DNA from: Scalindua sp964584595
GTDB lineage: Bacteria > Planctomycetota > Brocadiia > Brocadiales > Scalinduaceae
Direction: 5' to 3'
NCBI GenBank assembly: GCA_964584595.1
Contig: CAZPAM010000005.1
Location: 18,725-82,724 of the forward strand
DNA: 64,000 nt
The notes under the pieces are model-generated. The model was not told where the DNA came from, did not search any database, and was given only the letters and a program-made list of their open reading frames with translations. The position numbers and the translations under genes are program-made. How positions within the stretch are numbered: the stretch's first letter is position 1; the number at the start of each line of letters is the position of its first letter. Of this stretch, positions 18,472 through 28,000 are shown in pieces.

Positions 18472-20811
18472 CTACTGAGCCGCCCAACTCTTCTCGTAGT
18501 CCGACCATTCGCCTTCATCTACTTCGACTTCTTTGCGGTGAAGCCGTCGTGCCCTCGACAAAATGAACCAGATAAGAGGTGATACACCTCCAATTACAAA
18601 TGCAGACGCTCCGAACAGCCTGAAGTAAGTCAATACATAGAACACGGGGCCGGTTATAATTTCCTGAGATCTGGCGTACCAGAACCCTTCCTTAAAGACG
18701 ACCATGAGTTGGTACACCCCTACCGGAAACAGATCGAGGAACATCATCATCGCTACTCCGATGTTCAGTGACCAGAAGATTGTTCTAACTAGATTCGGGT
18801 TCCAGCTGGATTTATGGAATAAATGCTGGCAGCAAAACAGCATTCCGGCTATTGCAATGTTTCCTTTTACCCCAAACATGGCAGCATGAGCATGATTGCC
18901 TGTAAGGTAAGTTGCGTGCTCGAAATAGTTTACGATTGGAAGGTTGATCAGTGAGCCAAATACTCCCGCTCCAAAAATATTCCAAAAGTTGACGGCAAGG
19001 ATAAACAGCCAGACACCTTCCATCACGAATTTCTGTTTTCCCTGAGTATGGTTTTCGTTGGCTTTGATTCCTTCCTGACGCATCTTCCATGCATCCAGTG
19101 TAATCAGTAGCAGTGGCAGCACCTGAAGGGTGGAAAAAACACTTCCGAGTGCGATTATCCCTGTCGGTTTGGCGAGCCAGTAGAAGTTGTGGGCGATGCC
19201 AATAAGTGCGGTGACAAGAAAAAGCATCACTGCAAGAAAGATGACTCGCTCTGCCATAAACCGTGTGATAAGACCCATCTGGACAAGCAAGTACGCAACT
19301 ATGACGGTTGTGAACACCTCGAAAGTTACTTCAACCCACATATGTAAGACCATCCAACGCCAATAGTCCGAAACGGCAAAATTCGTCTCCGGGGCCACGA
19401 GAAGTCCAAAGAACAGGAACATAACCATTATTCCACTGCCGTAAAGAAGCCATGAGGGAACGGACCATAAATTTTTCTTAGTCAGCCACGGCTTCACGCC
19501 GCGGTAAATTATTACTATCCAGAGTACGAACGCGGTCAACATGACAATCTGAAAGAATCGGCCGAGCTCCATAAACTCCCAGCCTTGACTCCCAAACCAG
19601 TACGCAAGGTTGCCGGTCAAGATTCCTGTCTGTCCGATATAAATCCCTCCCAGTGCGCCTATAACCATGACGACACACATGGTAAACAGTACGTTGATCA
19701 GGCACTTCTGTCCTTTCGGAACTTTCTTGGTAAGCCTGGGAAGAAAAAAAATGGTGTAACCGACCCAGCACATAAAGAACCAGAATATCTGCATCAGGGT
19801 ATGATAGCTCCGAGCAACGGTGAAGGGAATAATATCGCCTAAAGAAACTCCATAAGGACGGATGAAATCGGTGTAGCTGGTGAGACCCGCCAGAACTTGA
19901 ATCCCAAACAGGATGACTGCCAGAGCGAAAAATTTATATGTAGCCCTCTGGGTAGAGCGAACGTATTCGTTTTCAAGGTCATGCGTAGTAAGCGACGCCC
20001 CGTTGTTAGTGTCGAAAACATCAGCGGGCTGTGTCTTCATTTGACCGTATACGTACAGGACTATTCCGATTCCAAGGAACAGTGCTAGAATCGAAATAAC
20101 GCTCCAGATGTAAGTCGCATCAGTAGGTGTGTTGCCGGCTGCCTCATCATACGGCCAGTTGTGTGTATAACTATAGTCCTCTCCCGGACGATTAGTTGAA
20201 GAAACCCAACCTCCCCAGAAGAAGAATGCTGTTAAATCCCGAAGATCTTCCGGGTCGGAGATATAACCAGCCGGATCAAATGCTTCAGGATATTCGGGAT
20301 CGTTGAACACCGCTGTGTAATGATCGATTAACTCTCGGAATGCGTGAATCTGGGCGTCGTTGATGAGGATATGCCCGGCTTCCTTGTCCCATGTGTTTGT
20401 ATGGACCTCTCGTTGTACTCTCGCCGCTATTGCATCCTTGTCGTATTGTGTTACTCCCACAGGTACAGTACGATCCTTCATCTCATTTTCATAGAAGGAT
20501 TGCATGGATACAGTCGTTCGGTGCAGAGCATCGGCAGTGAAATCCGGCCCGCGTGTAGCTCCGTCGCCCCAGAAGGAACCATAGCTCATCAGGCCCTTGA
20601 GGTGAAACACTTTCTCTCCACGGTGGATTTGTTGAAGGGATATTACGGTTTGCCCGGTAGATGACTTAAAATCTACCAGCGGTGGCGCTCCCGTATAAGT
20701 CGCTCCGCCAAGATATATTAACCCGGCTATGCTTATTGCGGCGACGATTAGAAAATGCGCCCACCAATATTTCTTGTTTATTAGTATCAGTCCCAGGTTC
20801 TGGCGACTCAT
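18472..20811 (-). CDS. qNor-family heme-copper oxidase-like protein, possible nitric oxide dismutase
   Basis: 779 aa, single-subunit type: an N-terminal anchor and periplasmic region to about 235, then about 13 membrane helices. Heme ligands are visible as H337 (ARSYHT) and H640/H642 (GNHAHAAMFG). Of the non-heme iron ligands of qNor, H490 and E494 (LHMWVE) and H541 are present, but the adjacent second His is N542 (AHNFYW). There is no His or Glu from T291 to Y336, where qNor has its quinol-binding HxxxE. Both changes were reported for NO dismutase (Nod) from Methylomirabilis as far as I recall. It is divergent from an unknown 629-aa gene. The alternative is a specialised NO reductase. Confidence 0.75.
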   Translation of the reverse strand: MSRQNLGLILINKKYWWAHFLIVAAISIAGLIYLGGATYTGAPPLVDFKSSTGQTVISLQQIHRGEKVFHLKGLMSYGSFWGDGATRGPDFTADALHRTTVSMQSFYENEMKDRTVPVGVTQYDKDAIAARVQREVHTNTWDKEAGHILINDAQIHAFRELIDHYTAVFNDPEYPEAFDPAGYISDPEDLRDLTAFFFWGGWVSSTNRPGEDYSYTHNWPYDEAAGNTPTDATYIWSVISILALFLGIGIVLYVYGQMKTQPADVFDTNNGASLTTHDLENEYVRSTQRATYKFFALAVILFGIQVLAGLTSYTDFIRPYGVSLGDIIPFTVARSYHTLMQIFWFFMCWVGYTIFFLPRLTKKVPKGQKCLINVLFTMCVVMVIGALGGIYIGQTGILTGNLAYWFGSQGWEFMELGRFFQIVMLTAFVLWIVIIYRGVKPWLTKKNLWSVPSWLLYGSGIMVMFLFFGLLVAPETNFAVSDYWRWMVLHMWVEVTFEVFTTVIVAYLLVQMGLITRFMAERVIFLAVMLFLVTALIGIAHNFYWLAKPTGIIALGSVFSTLQVLPLLLITLDAWKMRQEGIKANENHTQGKQKFVMEGVWLFILAVNFWNIFGAGVFGSLINLPIVNYFEHATYLTGNHAHAAMFGVKGNIAIAGMLFCCQHLFHKSSWNPNLVRTIFWSLNIGVAMMMFLDLFPVGVYQLMVVFKEGFWYARSQEIITGPVFYVLTYFRLFGASAFVIGGVSPLIWFILSRARRLHRKEVEVDEGEWSDYEKSWAAQ

Positions 20812-21022
20812 TATATGTTCCTATTTAACGGTTCCATAATACACTGCTTAGCCTGCGAACATCTCTACTTTAAGCGGAACTCGATAGATTGATGATAAGA
20901 AATAGTACTTTAGGTAACATATAGCGTAGTAAAATAATTAACTATATTCAAGTATATTTCCACAGTTGTCCCCTTCTTATAAAATTGTTGCATTCGTCCC
21001 ATTTCTTCTTTATTATATCTAA

Positions 21023-22912
21023 ATGAGTAATACTAAACTGTTTATGGAAGTATTGAATGAACCAAAGAATTTCGTACTTGAAGGGAATCAGGAGAGTGTT
21101 AGCTTCCTGAAAGATAACGTCTCTAACTTTGTTGAGACCAGGCAGGTTGAGGTAGTTGGAGAGATAAGTACCTGGCAGCTCGCCGGCGATCAATTTGGCA
21201 CTTCTGCCTGTATCAAGGTCTTTCCAATGGGTCACTTAGCCTTCTATGGAACCCACGGCCGTCGAATCCTCGGTGCCGATCCTGATGGAACACCACTCCA
21301 CGAGTGCGAATGGGTGAGTAACGAAGATGGCAATATCAAGATGACACGAACGCGTGTTCAACTGGACTGTCAGCAATGGGGTGGAATAATAGCCCTGGAT
21401 ACAGACCAGGTGACAGAGCTGGAATTACCATCTAACGAGGAAGGAACAGAACCTGCACCAGATGACCTTCGCAAAATGGCTGCACAGGCATGGGACGTGC
21501 CGTTAGATGACATGCGCTATTTTTTCCCCGACAAGAATTTCTCACGAAACGAGAGTGGGCATATTTTAATAAGCAACTTGAAAGACGGCGTTTACATATT
21601 GCTAGATGGGACATTCAATCAAACTCTATTTGTCAGCTACATGGGTCCTATTCCCTGGGAACGTATTGATCTATTAAATGTCGTGGAACTTTACCAATCT
21701 ACATTAACCGGGACAGGAGGAGCGGCCTTTGACATGATCTGGGGGTTGTGCGATGACCAGCGGATTACAGATGGCTCAATCCCTTTGCGTTACAGGGGTA
21801 TCCCAACGTTTCCTATAAAGCAGGCGTATGGTCTGTTTTGTGCTTACTATAATCCGGAAGTTGAGGGTCCAGAGGATCCGTACGATTTATTTATGGATAC
21901 ACAACGTGGTTACGAGATTGAATGGTTGCTGAGGCCTGATCCACCATGGCGTTTTTTCGACCAGGAAAATGGAATCTGTATCACTGTACAAGATCAAAAG
22001 ATTCAAAAAGTTACCGTGACAGACGATCCGACAGCGGTCCCATATTATTATTTCGGAATGAAGAAGTTTGGACTTTGCGACAGAACGGTTAGCGTCGAAG
22101 GAAAAACTATAAAGTTACGTGACGGAGATAAGACGACTGAAATACCTCTTTATCATAGATGCGGCACTATAATGGATACATCACATGAACAACAACTCCC
22201 TGTTTATCCATTCGGATGGAGGAAGTTTTTTAACGAAAGTCCCCCAGAGATAGATCCTGTAGCCGGCTGGACAACATCACTCCGTTTTACAGATGATGAC
22301 ACAGAGGCAGCAGAGGATTCAACTCAACTCTTTGTTCTGGATCAGGCTTATGATTATATTAACCAGATTCCTGACCTGGCAGCCAGAATGGCAAAGACAA
22401 GGCATGTATTAATTCACAATTTTGATCCGGTATGCGCAGGCTTTGTTAATCCGGATAACCTGCCTCGTAAGTATACAGTCCTGTACAATCTCCCTGTATG
22501 GGCTCAGAAGAATGCCCAGGCAATCTGGGATCAAGCCGCAAGAGAGAATCTTTTTGATGCAGTTAAGGACGTAGAGTTTATACCGGAAGAAACAGATCTT
22601 ACTTCTGCATACAAGCAGAAATACGAGCTTATCTATCGCTGGATACCTTTCGATCTGTACAATGACGTATCAGTTTGTGAAGCGATTGTAAAGGAAGTAG
22701 CCGATGCGATACTGCCGGGAAGTCTTACATTTATGGTAGGTCCACCTGATCTGGTAACACTGTTCCAATTACATAAGCTTAACATAATTTGCAGCGGTGG
22801 AGCTAATGACATGTGTGGAATGCCCGGTATGCTGGAACACTTACGCGTTCACCCGAGGACCCGCGTTAATCCCAAGATTACAGTCATTCTTGGTGAGAAA
22901 TGTGCAGAGTAA
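21023..22912 (+). CDS. Large protein of unknown function divergent from the qNor-like gene
   Basis: 629 aa, not recognised. No signal peptide or membrane segment is seen, so it is probably cytoplasmic. It is acidic and rich in aromatic residues. The N-terminal third looks beta-rich (repeated short strands, with the FPMGHLAFYG and MTRTRVQLD segments). The C-terminal part has a GPPDLVTLFQLHKLNIICSG region followed by a cysteine (MCGMPG). Only 211 bp separate its ATG from that of the qNor-like gene, so a shared regulatory region is likely. No function is proposed. Confidence 0.75.
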   Translation: MSNTKLFMEVLNEPKNFVLEGNQESVSFLKDNVSNFVETRQVEVVGEISTWQLAGDQFGTSACIKVFPMGHLAFYGTHGRRILGADPDGTPLHECEWVSNEDGNIKMTRTRVQLDCQQWGGIIALDTDQVTELELPSNEEGTEPAPDDLRKMAAQAWDVPLDDMRYFFPDKNFSRNESGHILISNLKDGVYILLDGTFNQTLFVSYMGPIPWERIDLLNVVELYQSTLTGTGGAAFDMIWGLCDDQRITDGSIPLRYRGIPTFPIKQAYGLFCAYYNPEVEGPEDPYDLFMDTQRGYEIEWLLRPDPPWRFFDQENGICITVQDQKIQKVTVTDDPTAVPYYYFGMKKFGLCDRTVSVEGKTIKLRDGDKTTEIPLYHRCGTIMDTSHEQQLPVYPFGWRKFFNESPPEIDPVAGWTTSLRFTDDDTEAAEDSTQLFVLDQAYDYINQIPDLAARMAKTRHVLIHNFDPVCAGFVNPDNLPRKYTVLYNLPVWAQKNAQAIWDQAARENLFDAVKDVEFIPEETDLTSAYKQKYELIYRWIPFDLYNDVSVCEAIVKEVADAILPGSLTFMVGPPDLVTLFQLHKLNIICSGGANDMCGMPGMLEHLRVHPRTRVNPKITVILGEKCAE

Positions 22913-22950
22913 TAGTCGACAGACTATCTGGTTACTGAAGTAAGTCACTT

Positions 22951-23433
22951 TTAATCTCTTTCAAAGCTACCTGACTTTCCTCCAGATTTCCTGATCAGGT
23001 ATATATCGCTTATGAGCATTGATTTGTCTGCAGATTTACACATATCATATATAGTTAGAGCACAAACAGACACAGCCGTAAGAGCCTCCATCTCAACACC
23101 TGTCTTTGCAGTGATCTTCACCTCTGAAGTAATTTCAAAGGAATCAAGGTTGTTGTTTGTATAGTCTATTTTGACAGAATTCAGATTAAGCGGATGGCAC
23201 ATCGGGACTAGTTCGCTTGTTTTTTTCGCTGCCATTATGCCTGCCACACGTGCTACTCCAAGGACGTCTCCTTTTACTACTTTCTTGTCCATAATCAGAT
23301 TGAATGTTTCCGGCTTCATGGTAACCTTAGCATGAGCCTCTGCAATACGTTCAGTGATTTCCTTGCTGCTGACGTCTACCATCCGTGAAGCTCCGGTTTC
23401 ATCGATATGGGATAGTTTTGGTTCTTTTGACAT
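22951..23433 (-). CDS. moaC: Cyclic pyranopterin monophosphate synthase MoaC
   Basis: 160 aa, the usual length. It carries the family segments LSHIDETGASRMVDVS at the start, PMCHPLNL near 77 and MEALTAVSVCALTIYDMCK near 115. It converts the MoaA product into cyclic pyranopterin monophosphate for molybdenum cofactor. It lies 29 bp after moaA. The cofactor is needed by NxrA, encoded about 4 kb away. Confidence 0.96.
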   Translation of the reverse strand: MSKEPKLSHIDETGASRMVDVSSKEITERIAEAHAKVTMKPETFNLIMDKKVVKGDVLGVARVAGIMAAKKTSELVPMCHPLNLNSVKIDYTNNNLDSFEITSEVKITAKTGVEMEALTAVSVCALTIYDMCKSADKSMLISDIYLIRKSGGKSGSFERD

Positions 23434-23462
23434 GATATGTCTTGATTAGGTAAATTTGATTA

Positions 23463-24440
23463 TCAACCGCCAATCTGGTTCATTACGGCACTGTTCCTTC
23501 CGGAATGTACGACTGGCTTCATGTCGGTGGCCCTAATGAAAGCATCTGTCAGCTTATACTGCATCTCTTTTTCATCTAAATTGGAAGATCGCAGGATACC
23601 TTTTACGTCAACATCTCCCCCACTCAGAAGGCACGAACGAAGTTTGCCGTCAGATGTAAGCCTCAGGCGATTACAGGTCTTACAGAATGGCTTTGAGACT
23701 GCTGAGATAAATCCTATTGACCCCAGTGCACCCTTTATCCTGTAGATAGTGGCAGGGCCACCTCCAACACGCTGCTTATCCGGTACCAGCTCACCAACCT
23801 CCCCGACCCTCTCCATTATCTCTGAAGTCGGCATAAAGCGATCTTCATCAACCATATCCTTCCATCCGGAAGCCATAAGTTCAATGAATCTCAGCTCTAT
23901 ATCTCTCTCCATGATATATCTGACAAAATCGTGTATTTCGTCATCGTTATCACCACGCATTACCACTGCATTCATCTTTGTACCTTTGAAGCCTGCCTTT
24001 AATACTGCTTCAACCCCGTCGAAAACGTCCTCAATATTGCCCCCTCTTGTTATGTCGCTAAACCTGTCTTCTCTCATGGTATCGAGACTAATGTTCAGTC
24101 TGGATAGTCCGCTATTCTTCAATTCTGATGCAAATTCCTTAAGGAACACGCCATTAGTGGTCATTGCAATATCATCAATACCATTAATCTCAGCAATATT
24201 TCTAACCAGAGAAATAATGCCTTTCCTGACAAGTGGTTCACCACCAGTAATCCTTATCTTGTTTACGCCAAGGCTTACCCCATGCTTTATAAGCTTCAGA
24301 ATCTCTTCAAGACTTAGAATCTCTTCTTTACTGCTTAGTTCTGATCCACCTGCCGGCATACAGTATACACATCTCAGATTACACAAATCTGTAACAGATA
24401 CCCGCAGATAGCTAATTTTTCTAGAATGTTTATCAATCAT
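23463..24440 (-). CDS. moaA: GTP 3',8-cyclase MoaA
   Basis: Radical SAM enzyme of 325 aa. The N-terminal cluster motif is CNLRCVYC at about 17-24. The C-terminal second-cluster motif is FCKTCNRLRLTSDGKLRSCL near 256. It ends in GG, as needed for activity in characterised MoaA. It catalyses the first step of molybdopterin synthesis. moaC is directly downstream and an Mrp-type ATPase gene lies 74 bp upstream. Confidence 0.96.
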   Translation of the reverse strand: MIDKHSRKISYLRVSVTDLCNLRCVYCMPAGGSELSSKEEILSLEEILKLIKHGVSLGVNKIRITGGEPLVRKGIISLVRNIAEINGIDDIAMTTNGVFLKEFASELKNSGLSRLNISLDTMREDRFSDITRGGNIEDVFDGVEAVLKAGFKGTKMNAVVMRGDNDDEIHDFVRYIMERDIELRFIELMASGWKDMVDEDRFMPTSEIMERVGEVGELVPDKQRVGGGPATIYRIKGALGSIGFISAVSKPFCKTCNRLRLTSDGKLRSCLLSGGDVDVKGILRSSNLDEKEMQYKLTDAFIRATDMKPVVHSGRNSAVMNQIGG

Positions 24441-24514
24441 CTTAAATCACACCTTATTCAAAATACATATGATCTTGTTATAATTATAAAAAACTTTTAC
24501 TAAAAATCCACATA

Positions 24515-25378
24515 CTAATTGACAATCTTTTCAGTAATTTCCTTAAATGCGGATGTATTCTTTGAACCATTATCACCTGCCACAAAGGCCTTTCCTTCAT
24601 CGCATTTGGAAACAATCTCCGGATCCAGGGGTATCCTGCCAAGAAAAGGTACCTTCATCTTATCGGCAATTCTTTTTCCCCCACCTGACTTAAATACATC
24701 TATCTCTTCATTACAATGAGGACAGGTCAAGCCGCTCATATTTTCAATAATCCCTAAAATAGGCACCTCATTATCCTTTGCAAACAGTATCGCTTTTTGC
24801 GCATCCAACAAAGCAACATCCTGAGGCGTAGTAACTATGATGGCACCATCTACCTTTCCTATCAGTTCAATCATGGTAATAGGCTCATGACCTGTACCCG
24901 GAGGTAAATCGGCCAGCAAATAGTCAAGCTCGCCCCAATTGATACTGCCCACCAGCTCACGAAGATAATCATACTTTGCAGTATCCCTCCATGCAACAGG
25001 CTGATCGGGGCTTTCAATGAGAAAAGCCAGTGAAACGACCTTGAGATTATCATCAACAGATAATGGGTCGATACCGTTCTCATTGTCCTTAAGCCTTCCA
25101 CCTTCCACTCCGAGCATTTTCGGAATATTGGGCCCATGCATATCAACATCTGCAATCCCTACCTTATAACCCATTTCGGCTAGGGACACTCCCAGATTGA
25201 CTGTAACCGTACTCTTACCAACACCACCCTTGTTAGACATAACCAAAATCTTCTTCTTTATCAGGGCCATCCTGTTACTTAAGGCCCATTCATTATGCTT
25301 CAGCCCTTTTTCGGGCTTTTTGCATGTTTCAAAATCGCGGCAGAACTCACACGTAGACAGTTTCTTACATTCGTTCAT
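24515..25378 (-). CDS. Mrp/NBP35-type Fe-S carrier P-loop ATPase
   Basis: 287 aa. It has a cysteine-rich N-terminus (CKKLSTCEFCRDFETC at 4-19), then a deviant Walker A MSNKGGVGKST near 48, and a C-terminal CPHC near 217 that binds a bridging cluster in the family. It probably stores or transfers Fe-S clusters to apoproteins. Its position between a poly-cluster ferredoxin and moaA suggests service to Fe-S and Mo enzymes. Confidence 0.9.
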   Translation of the reverse strand: MNECKKLSTCEFCRDFETCKKPEKGLKHNEWALSNRMALIKKKILVMSNKGGVGKSTVTVNLGVSLAEMGYKVGIADVDMHGPNIPKMLGVEGGRLKDNENGIDPLSVDDNLKVVSLAFLIESPDQPVAWRDTAKYDYLRELVGSINWGELDYLLADLPPGTGHEPITMIELIGKVDGAIIVTTPQDVALLDAQKAILFAKDNEVPILGIIENMSGLTCPHCNEEIDVFKSGGGKRIADKMKVPFLGRIPLDPEIVSKCDEGKAFVAGDNGSKNTSAFKEITEKIVN

Positions 25379-25419
25379 ATATTTTACCTTTATACTTAAT
25401 TAAGAAATTCTTAAATTCA

Positions 25420-26034
25420 TTACTGTTCCGGAACTATCTTAATGGCTATTGGTTGATTTACAGTTTTACATACAGTTTCACATATACCACAGCCCACACA
25501 TTTTTCTAGTCTTACCATAGGTTTATTGTCTTCCTGATACATTGCATCCGGGATAGGACAATTCTTTACACATTGCTCACAAAATTGTACACCATATGCC
25601 ATACAATTATCTTCATTGATATACGCCTTGCCCATCGCAACGTCTTCCTTGTCTTTTACTTCTACAAGGGCACCGTCCTTACATGCACTTATACACAGAA
25701 AACCTTCACACATATAGCAGGGAGCTTCTTCCGGTATAATAATGGGAGTTCCGTCTGCGATATCAAAGTCTTTATTAAGTTTCCGTATGCTATAATGCGG
25801 GCACGCCTTAATGCATTCATCGCATTTTGTACACATAGCAAGAAACTCTTTTTCCTTCAAAGCACCAGGTGGTCTGATATAACGTCTTGGTTTAGAATTG
25901 ATGTCAGGATCAGAGCCAGGATTAGTTATTGCAGTGACTTTAGTTTTAACTATATCACCCACAACATTTCCTATAGACGAAAATGTTTCCTTGAAAAACG
26001 CTCTTCTTCCGTGGTCTATTATCTCATCATCCAT
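25420..26034 (-). CDS. NapG/MauM-like protein with four [4Fe-4S] motifs
   Basis: 204 aa. An RRAFFKE segment at 10-16 resembles the start of a Tat signal, but the hydrophobic stretch after it is weak. Four cysteine clusters follow: CTKCDECIKACP, CYMCEGFLCISAC, CMAYGVQFCEQCVKNCP and CVGCGICETVC. This is the pattern of NapG/MauM ferredoxins that pass electrons in quinol oxidation. Its ATG directly follows the stop of the radical SAM gene, so the two are translated together. The electron partner is unknown. Confidence 0.85.
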   Translation of the reverse strand: MDDEIIDHGRRAFFKETFSSIGNVVGDIVKTKVTAITNPGSDPDINSKPRRYIRPPGALKEKEFLAMCTKCDECIKACPHYSIRKLNKDFDIADGTPIIIPEEAPCYMCEGFLCISACKDGALVEVKDKEDVAMGKAYINEDNCMAYGVQFCEQCVKNCPIPDAMYQEDNKPMVRLEKCVGCGICETVCKTVNQPIAIKIVPEQ

Positions 26035-27825
26035 TTATATAACCTCACTATGTGTACCACGTTCAGCAGATTCATGTATCTTATCTGAAAAGTGGTCTAA
26101 ATATAACAACCCGTCTGACATCGAGAAATTGTATGGAAATATAGGCAGTCTTTTGTCAATCTCCGTCTTTACGTACTCGTATACACTGGTTGCCTCTTCA
26201 GGGACCATCCCCTCGTTTGTCTCGTAAAAGAAGCCAAGACTTAAATCGTCTTGCTTTGGATGTCCTATTTTTGTCAATCCATACTTTCCTGGATCACGCA
26301 TTATAGGAGCATGCTTTTCAAGCTCAAACAGACATGCAAGACATGACGCACCTTTAGATTCCATGTATCGCTTATTAGATATTACAAAATCAAGCGTTTC
26401 AAGTGCTTCCTCCCTGGTTTCTGAAGGAAAGCCAACTATAACATACATATGTACTGCAATGTCTGCATCCAGACAATAATCTATTATGTTCTTAGTTATC
26501 TCTGTCTCTATCCCCTTGTCCATTAAGGAAAGCACCCTTTTATTAGATGACTCAAGGCCAAACACCATCTTAAGGCATCCTGCATCCCTTGCCTTATTTA
26601 ATACATCTTTTGTCAGCCCTTTATCAAACCTGACTCCTGCCATCCACTTTATATCAGTACCATTCTCAATCAATCTGGAACTAACATTTTCCAATTGTTT
26701 TACAGGCATGCACTCATCACTGAAGAACATGAATTCTGTATTATACTTTTCTTTCAGTTTTTCTATATCTTCTAGCACTAAATCAAGATTTCTTAATCGG
26801 AAACGCAGGTTATCTACATGGAGGTTGCAAAACGTACATTTTCTCCAGTAGCACCCCCTTGAACCTTGTAAAGGTAGAACCCTCATTGGAGACAAATACT
26901 GATCCAGTGGGAATCCATCATAATCAGGAGTGGGCAGTGAATTTATTTCCTCAATAAAGAACGGCTCATTAACTCTAATCTGGTCACCTTCTTTATAGAC
27001 AAGGTTAGGAACCTTAGAGAAATCCTTTTTGCCGTCAAGCTGTTCTATTAATCCTAAAAGCGCATGTTCCCCTTCAAATACTATGAAACTATCTACCAGT
27101 TCAAAAAGTGTATGATTGTCCTTAAGGTTATCAATAAGCTTCGTGAAAACGCTGCCACCCATAGTTATATGGGTGTCACTGTTCGCCTCCTTCAGCAGCC
27201 TCGCCAGTGCAAATGCAGGCATAACCTGTGATGTTGCAGTTACTGATATTCCGACGAGACCCGGCTCCTGACTGACAATAGAGTCGAGTATATACTCCTT
27301 AAACAAGTCTCGATACGGGTTCTCATATTCATCACCTGAAGCCTTCATAACATCCACTGATGAATACACACTGTATCTCATTGAATTGTCAGCAATCGAT
27401 ATTTCAGATGGGTAGTACAGCATGCCAAAAGCCTGCAGCCATATATCAACCGTCTTCCAACTCTCTACATATTCATTTAGATCATAAAATCCCTCAGTCT
27501 TCAATGTCGCCTTCGCACTTTCTACTTTCCGGACCAGGTTCTCACCCTCTATCGCGTCTCTTGCCCACTCTAGCCTTGAAAATACATCAGCCTCGTTACT
27601 ATCATGTCCAAGTGGTTCTGCGATGTTGCTGAGTCTCTCTATTATGTTTGCATGAGTCTTCTTTACTTGTTCAGAAGAAAGCAGGGCATCCATTATCTCA
27701 ATATTCAGATCACGTATTGAAACGTTCTCAACGCCCTCTTTCTTTAGAAAACCCTGTAAAGAAGGCAAGCTCAAGAATGGCTGAGAAGGAATCCAGGAAG
27801 GTGGAAATATTAGTGAAACCTGCAA
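26035..27825 (-). CDS. B12-binding-domain radical SAM protein
   Basis: 596 aa. The cobalamin-binding-like Rossmann region covers about 1-270 (SLIFPPSWIPSQPFLSLPSL at the start). The radical SAM barrel follows, with GCYWRKCTFCNLH near 332, giving CX4CX2C rather than the common CX3CX2C, as seen in some relatives. The start is TTG with GGAG 7 bp upstream. It is fused operonically with the ferredoxin gene. Substrate is unknown; the family includes methylases and ring-forming enzymes. Confidence 0.85.
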   Translation of the reverse strand: MQVSLIFPPSWIPSQPFLSLPSLQGFLKKEGVENVSIRDLNIEIMDALLSSEQVKKTHANIIERLSNIAEPLGHDSNEADVFSRLEWARDAIEGENLVRKVESAKATLKTEGFYDLNEYVESWKTVDIWLQAFGMLYYPSEISIADNSMRYSVYSSVDVMKASGDEYENPYRDLFKEYILDSIVSQEPGLVGISVTATSQVMPAFALARLLKEANSDTHITMGGSVFTKLIDNLKDNHTLFELVDSFIVFEGEHALLGLIEQLDGKKDFSKVPNLVYKEGDQIRVNEPFFIEEINSLPTPDYDGFPLDQYLSPMRVLPLQGSRGCYWRKCTFCNLHVDNLRFRLRNLDLVLEDIEKLKEKYNTEFMFFSDECMPVKQLENVSSRLIENGTDIKWMAGVRFDKGLTKDVLNKARDAGCLKMVFGLESSNKRVLSLMDKGIETEITKNIIDYCLDADIAVHMYVIVGFPSETREEALETLDFVISNKRYMESKGASCLACLFELEKHAPIMRDPGKYGLTKIGHPKQDDLSLGFFYETNEGMVPEEATSVYEYVKTEIDKRLPIFPYNFSMSDGLLYLDHFSDKIHESAERGTHSEVI

Positions 27826-27921
27826 AACTGCTCCTAACTAATTGTTACTCAGCATATACATTTATGAATTGCTGGTTAATATAATAATATTATAAATGTA
27901 TTTTCTGTTTCTACAAAGTAA

Positions 27922-27953
27922 AAAAGCCCCTAACGTAATCGTCAGGGGCTTTT
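27922..27953 (-). terminator. Strong intrinsic terminator at the end of the NXR operon
   Basis: A perfect 10-bp stem AAAAGCCCCT / AGGGGCTTTT with a 12-nt loop, flanked by A and T runs on both sides, so it can work in both directions. It lies 48 bp after the nxrA stop. Confidence 0.9.
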
Positions 27954-28000
27954 CTTATTACTCTAATCTTTTAAAGATACTGCATCGTGTGCTACTTATA

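Noticed and set aside
23749..24411. Open frame of 220 codons opposite moaA
   Set aside because: It lies wholly inside moaA, has serine-rich composition typical of antisense frames and no ribosome site or domain.
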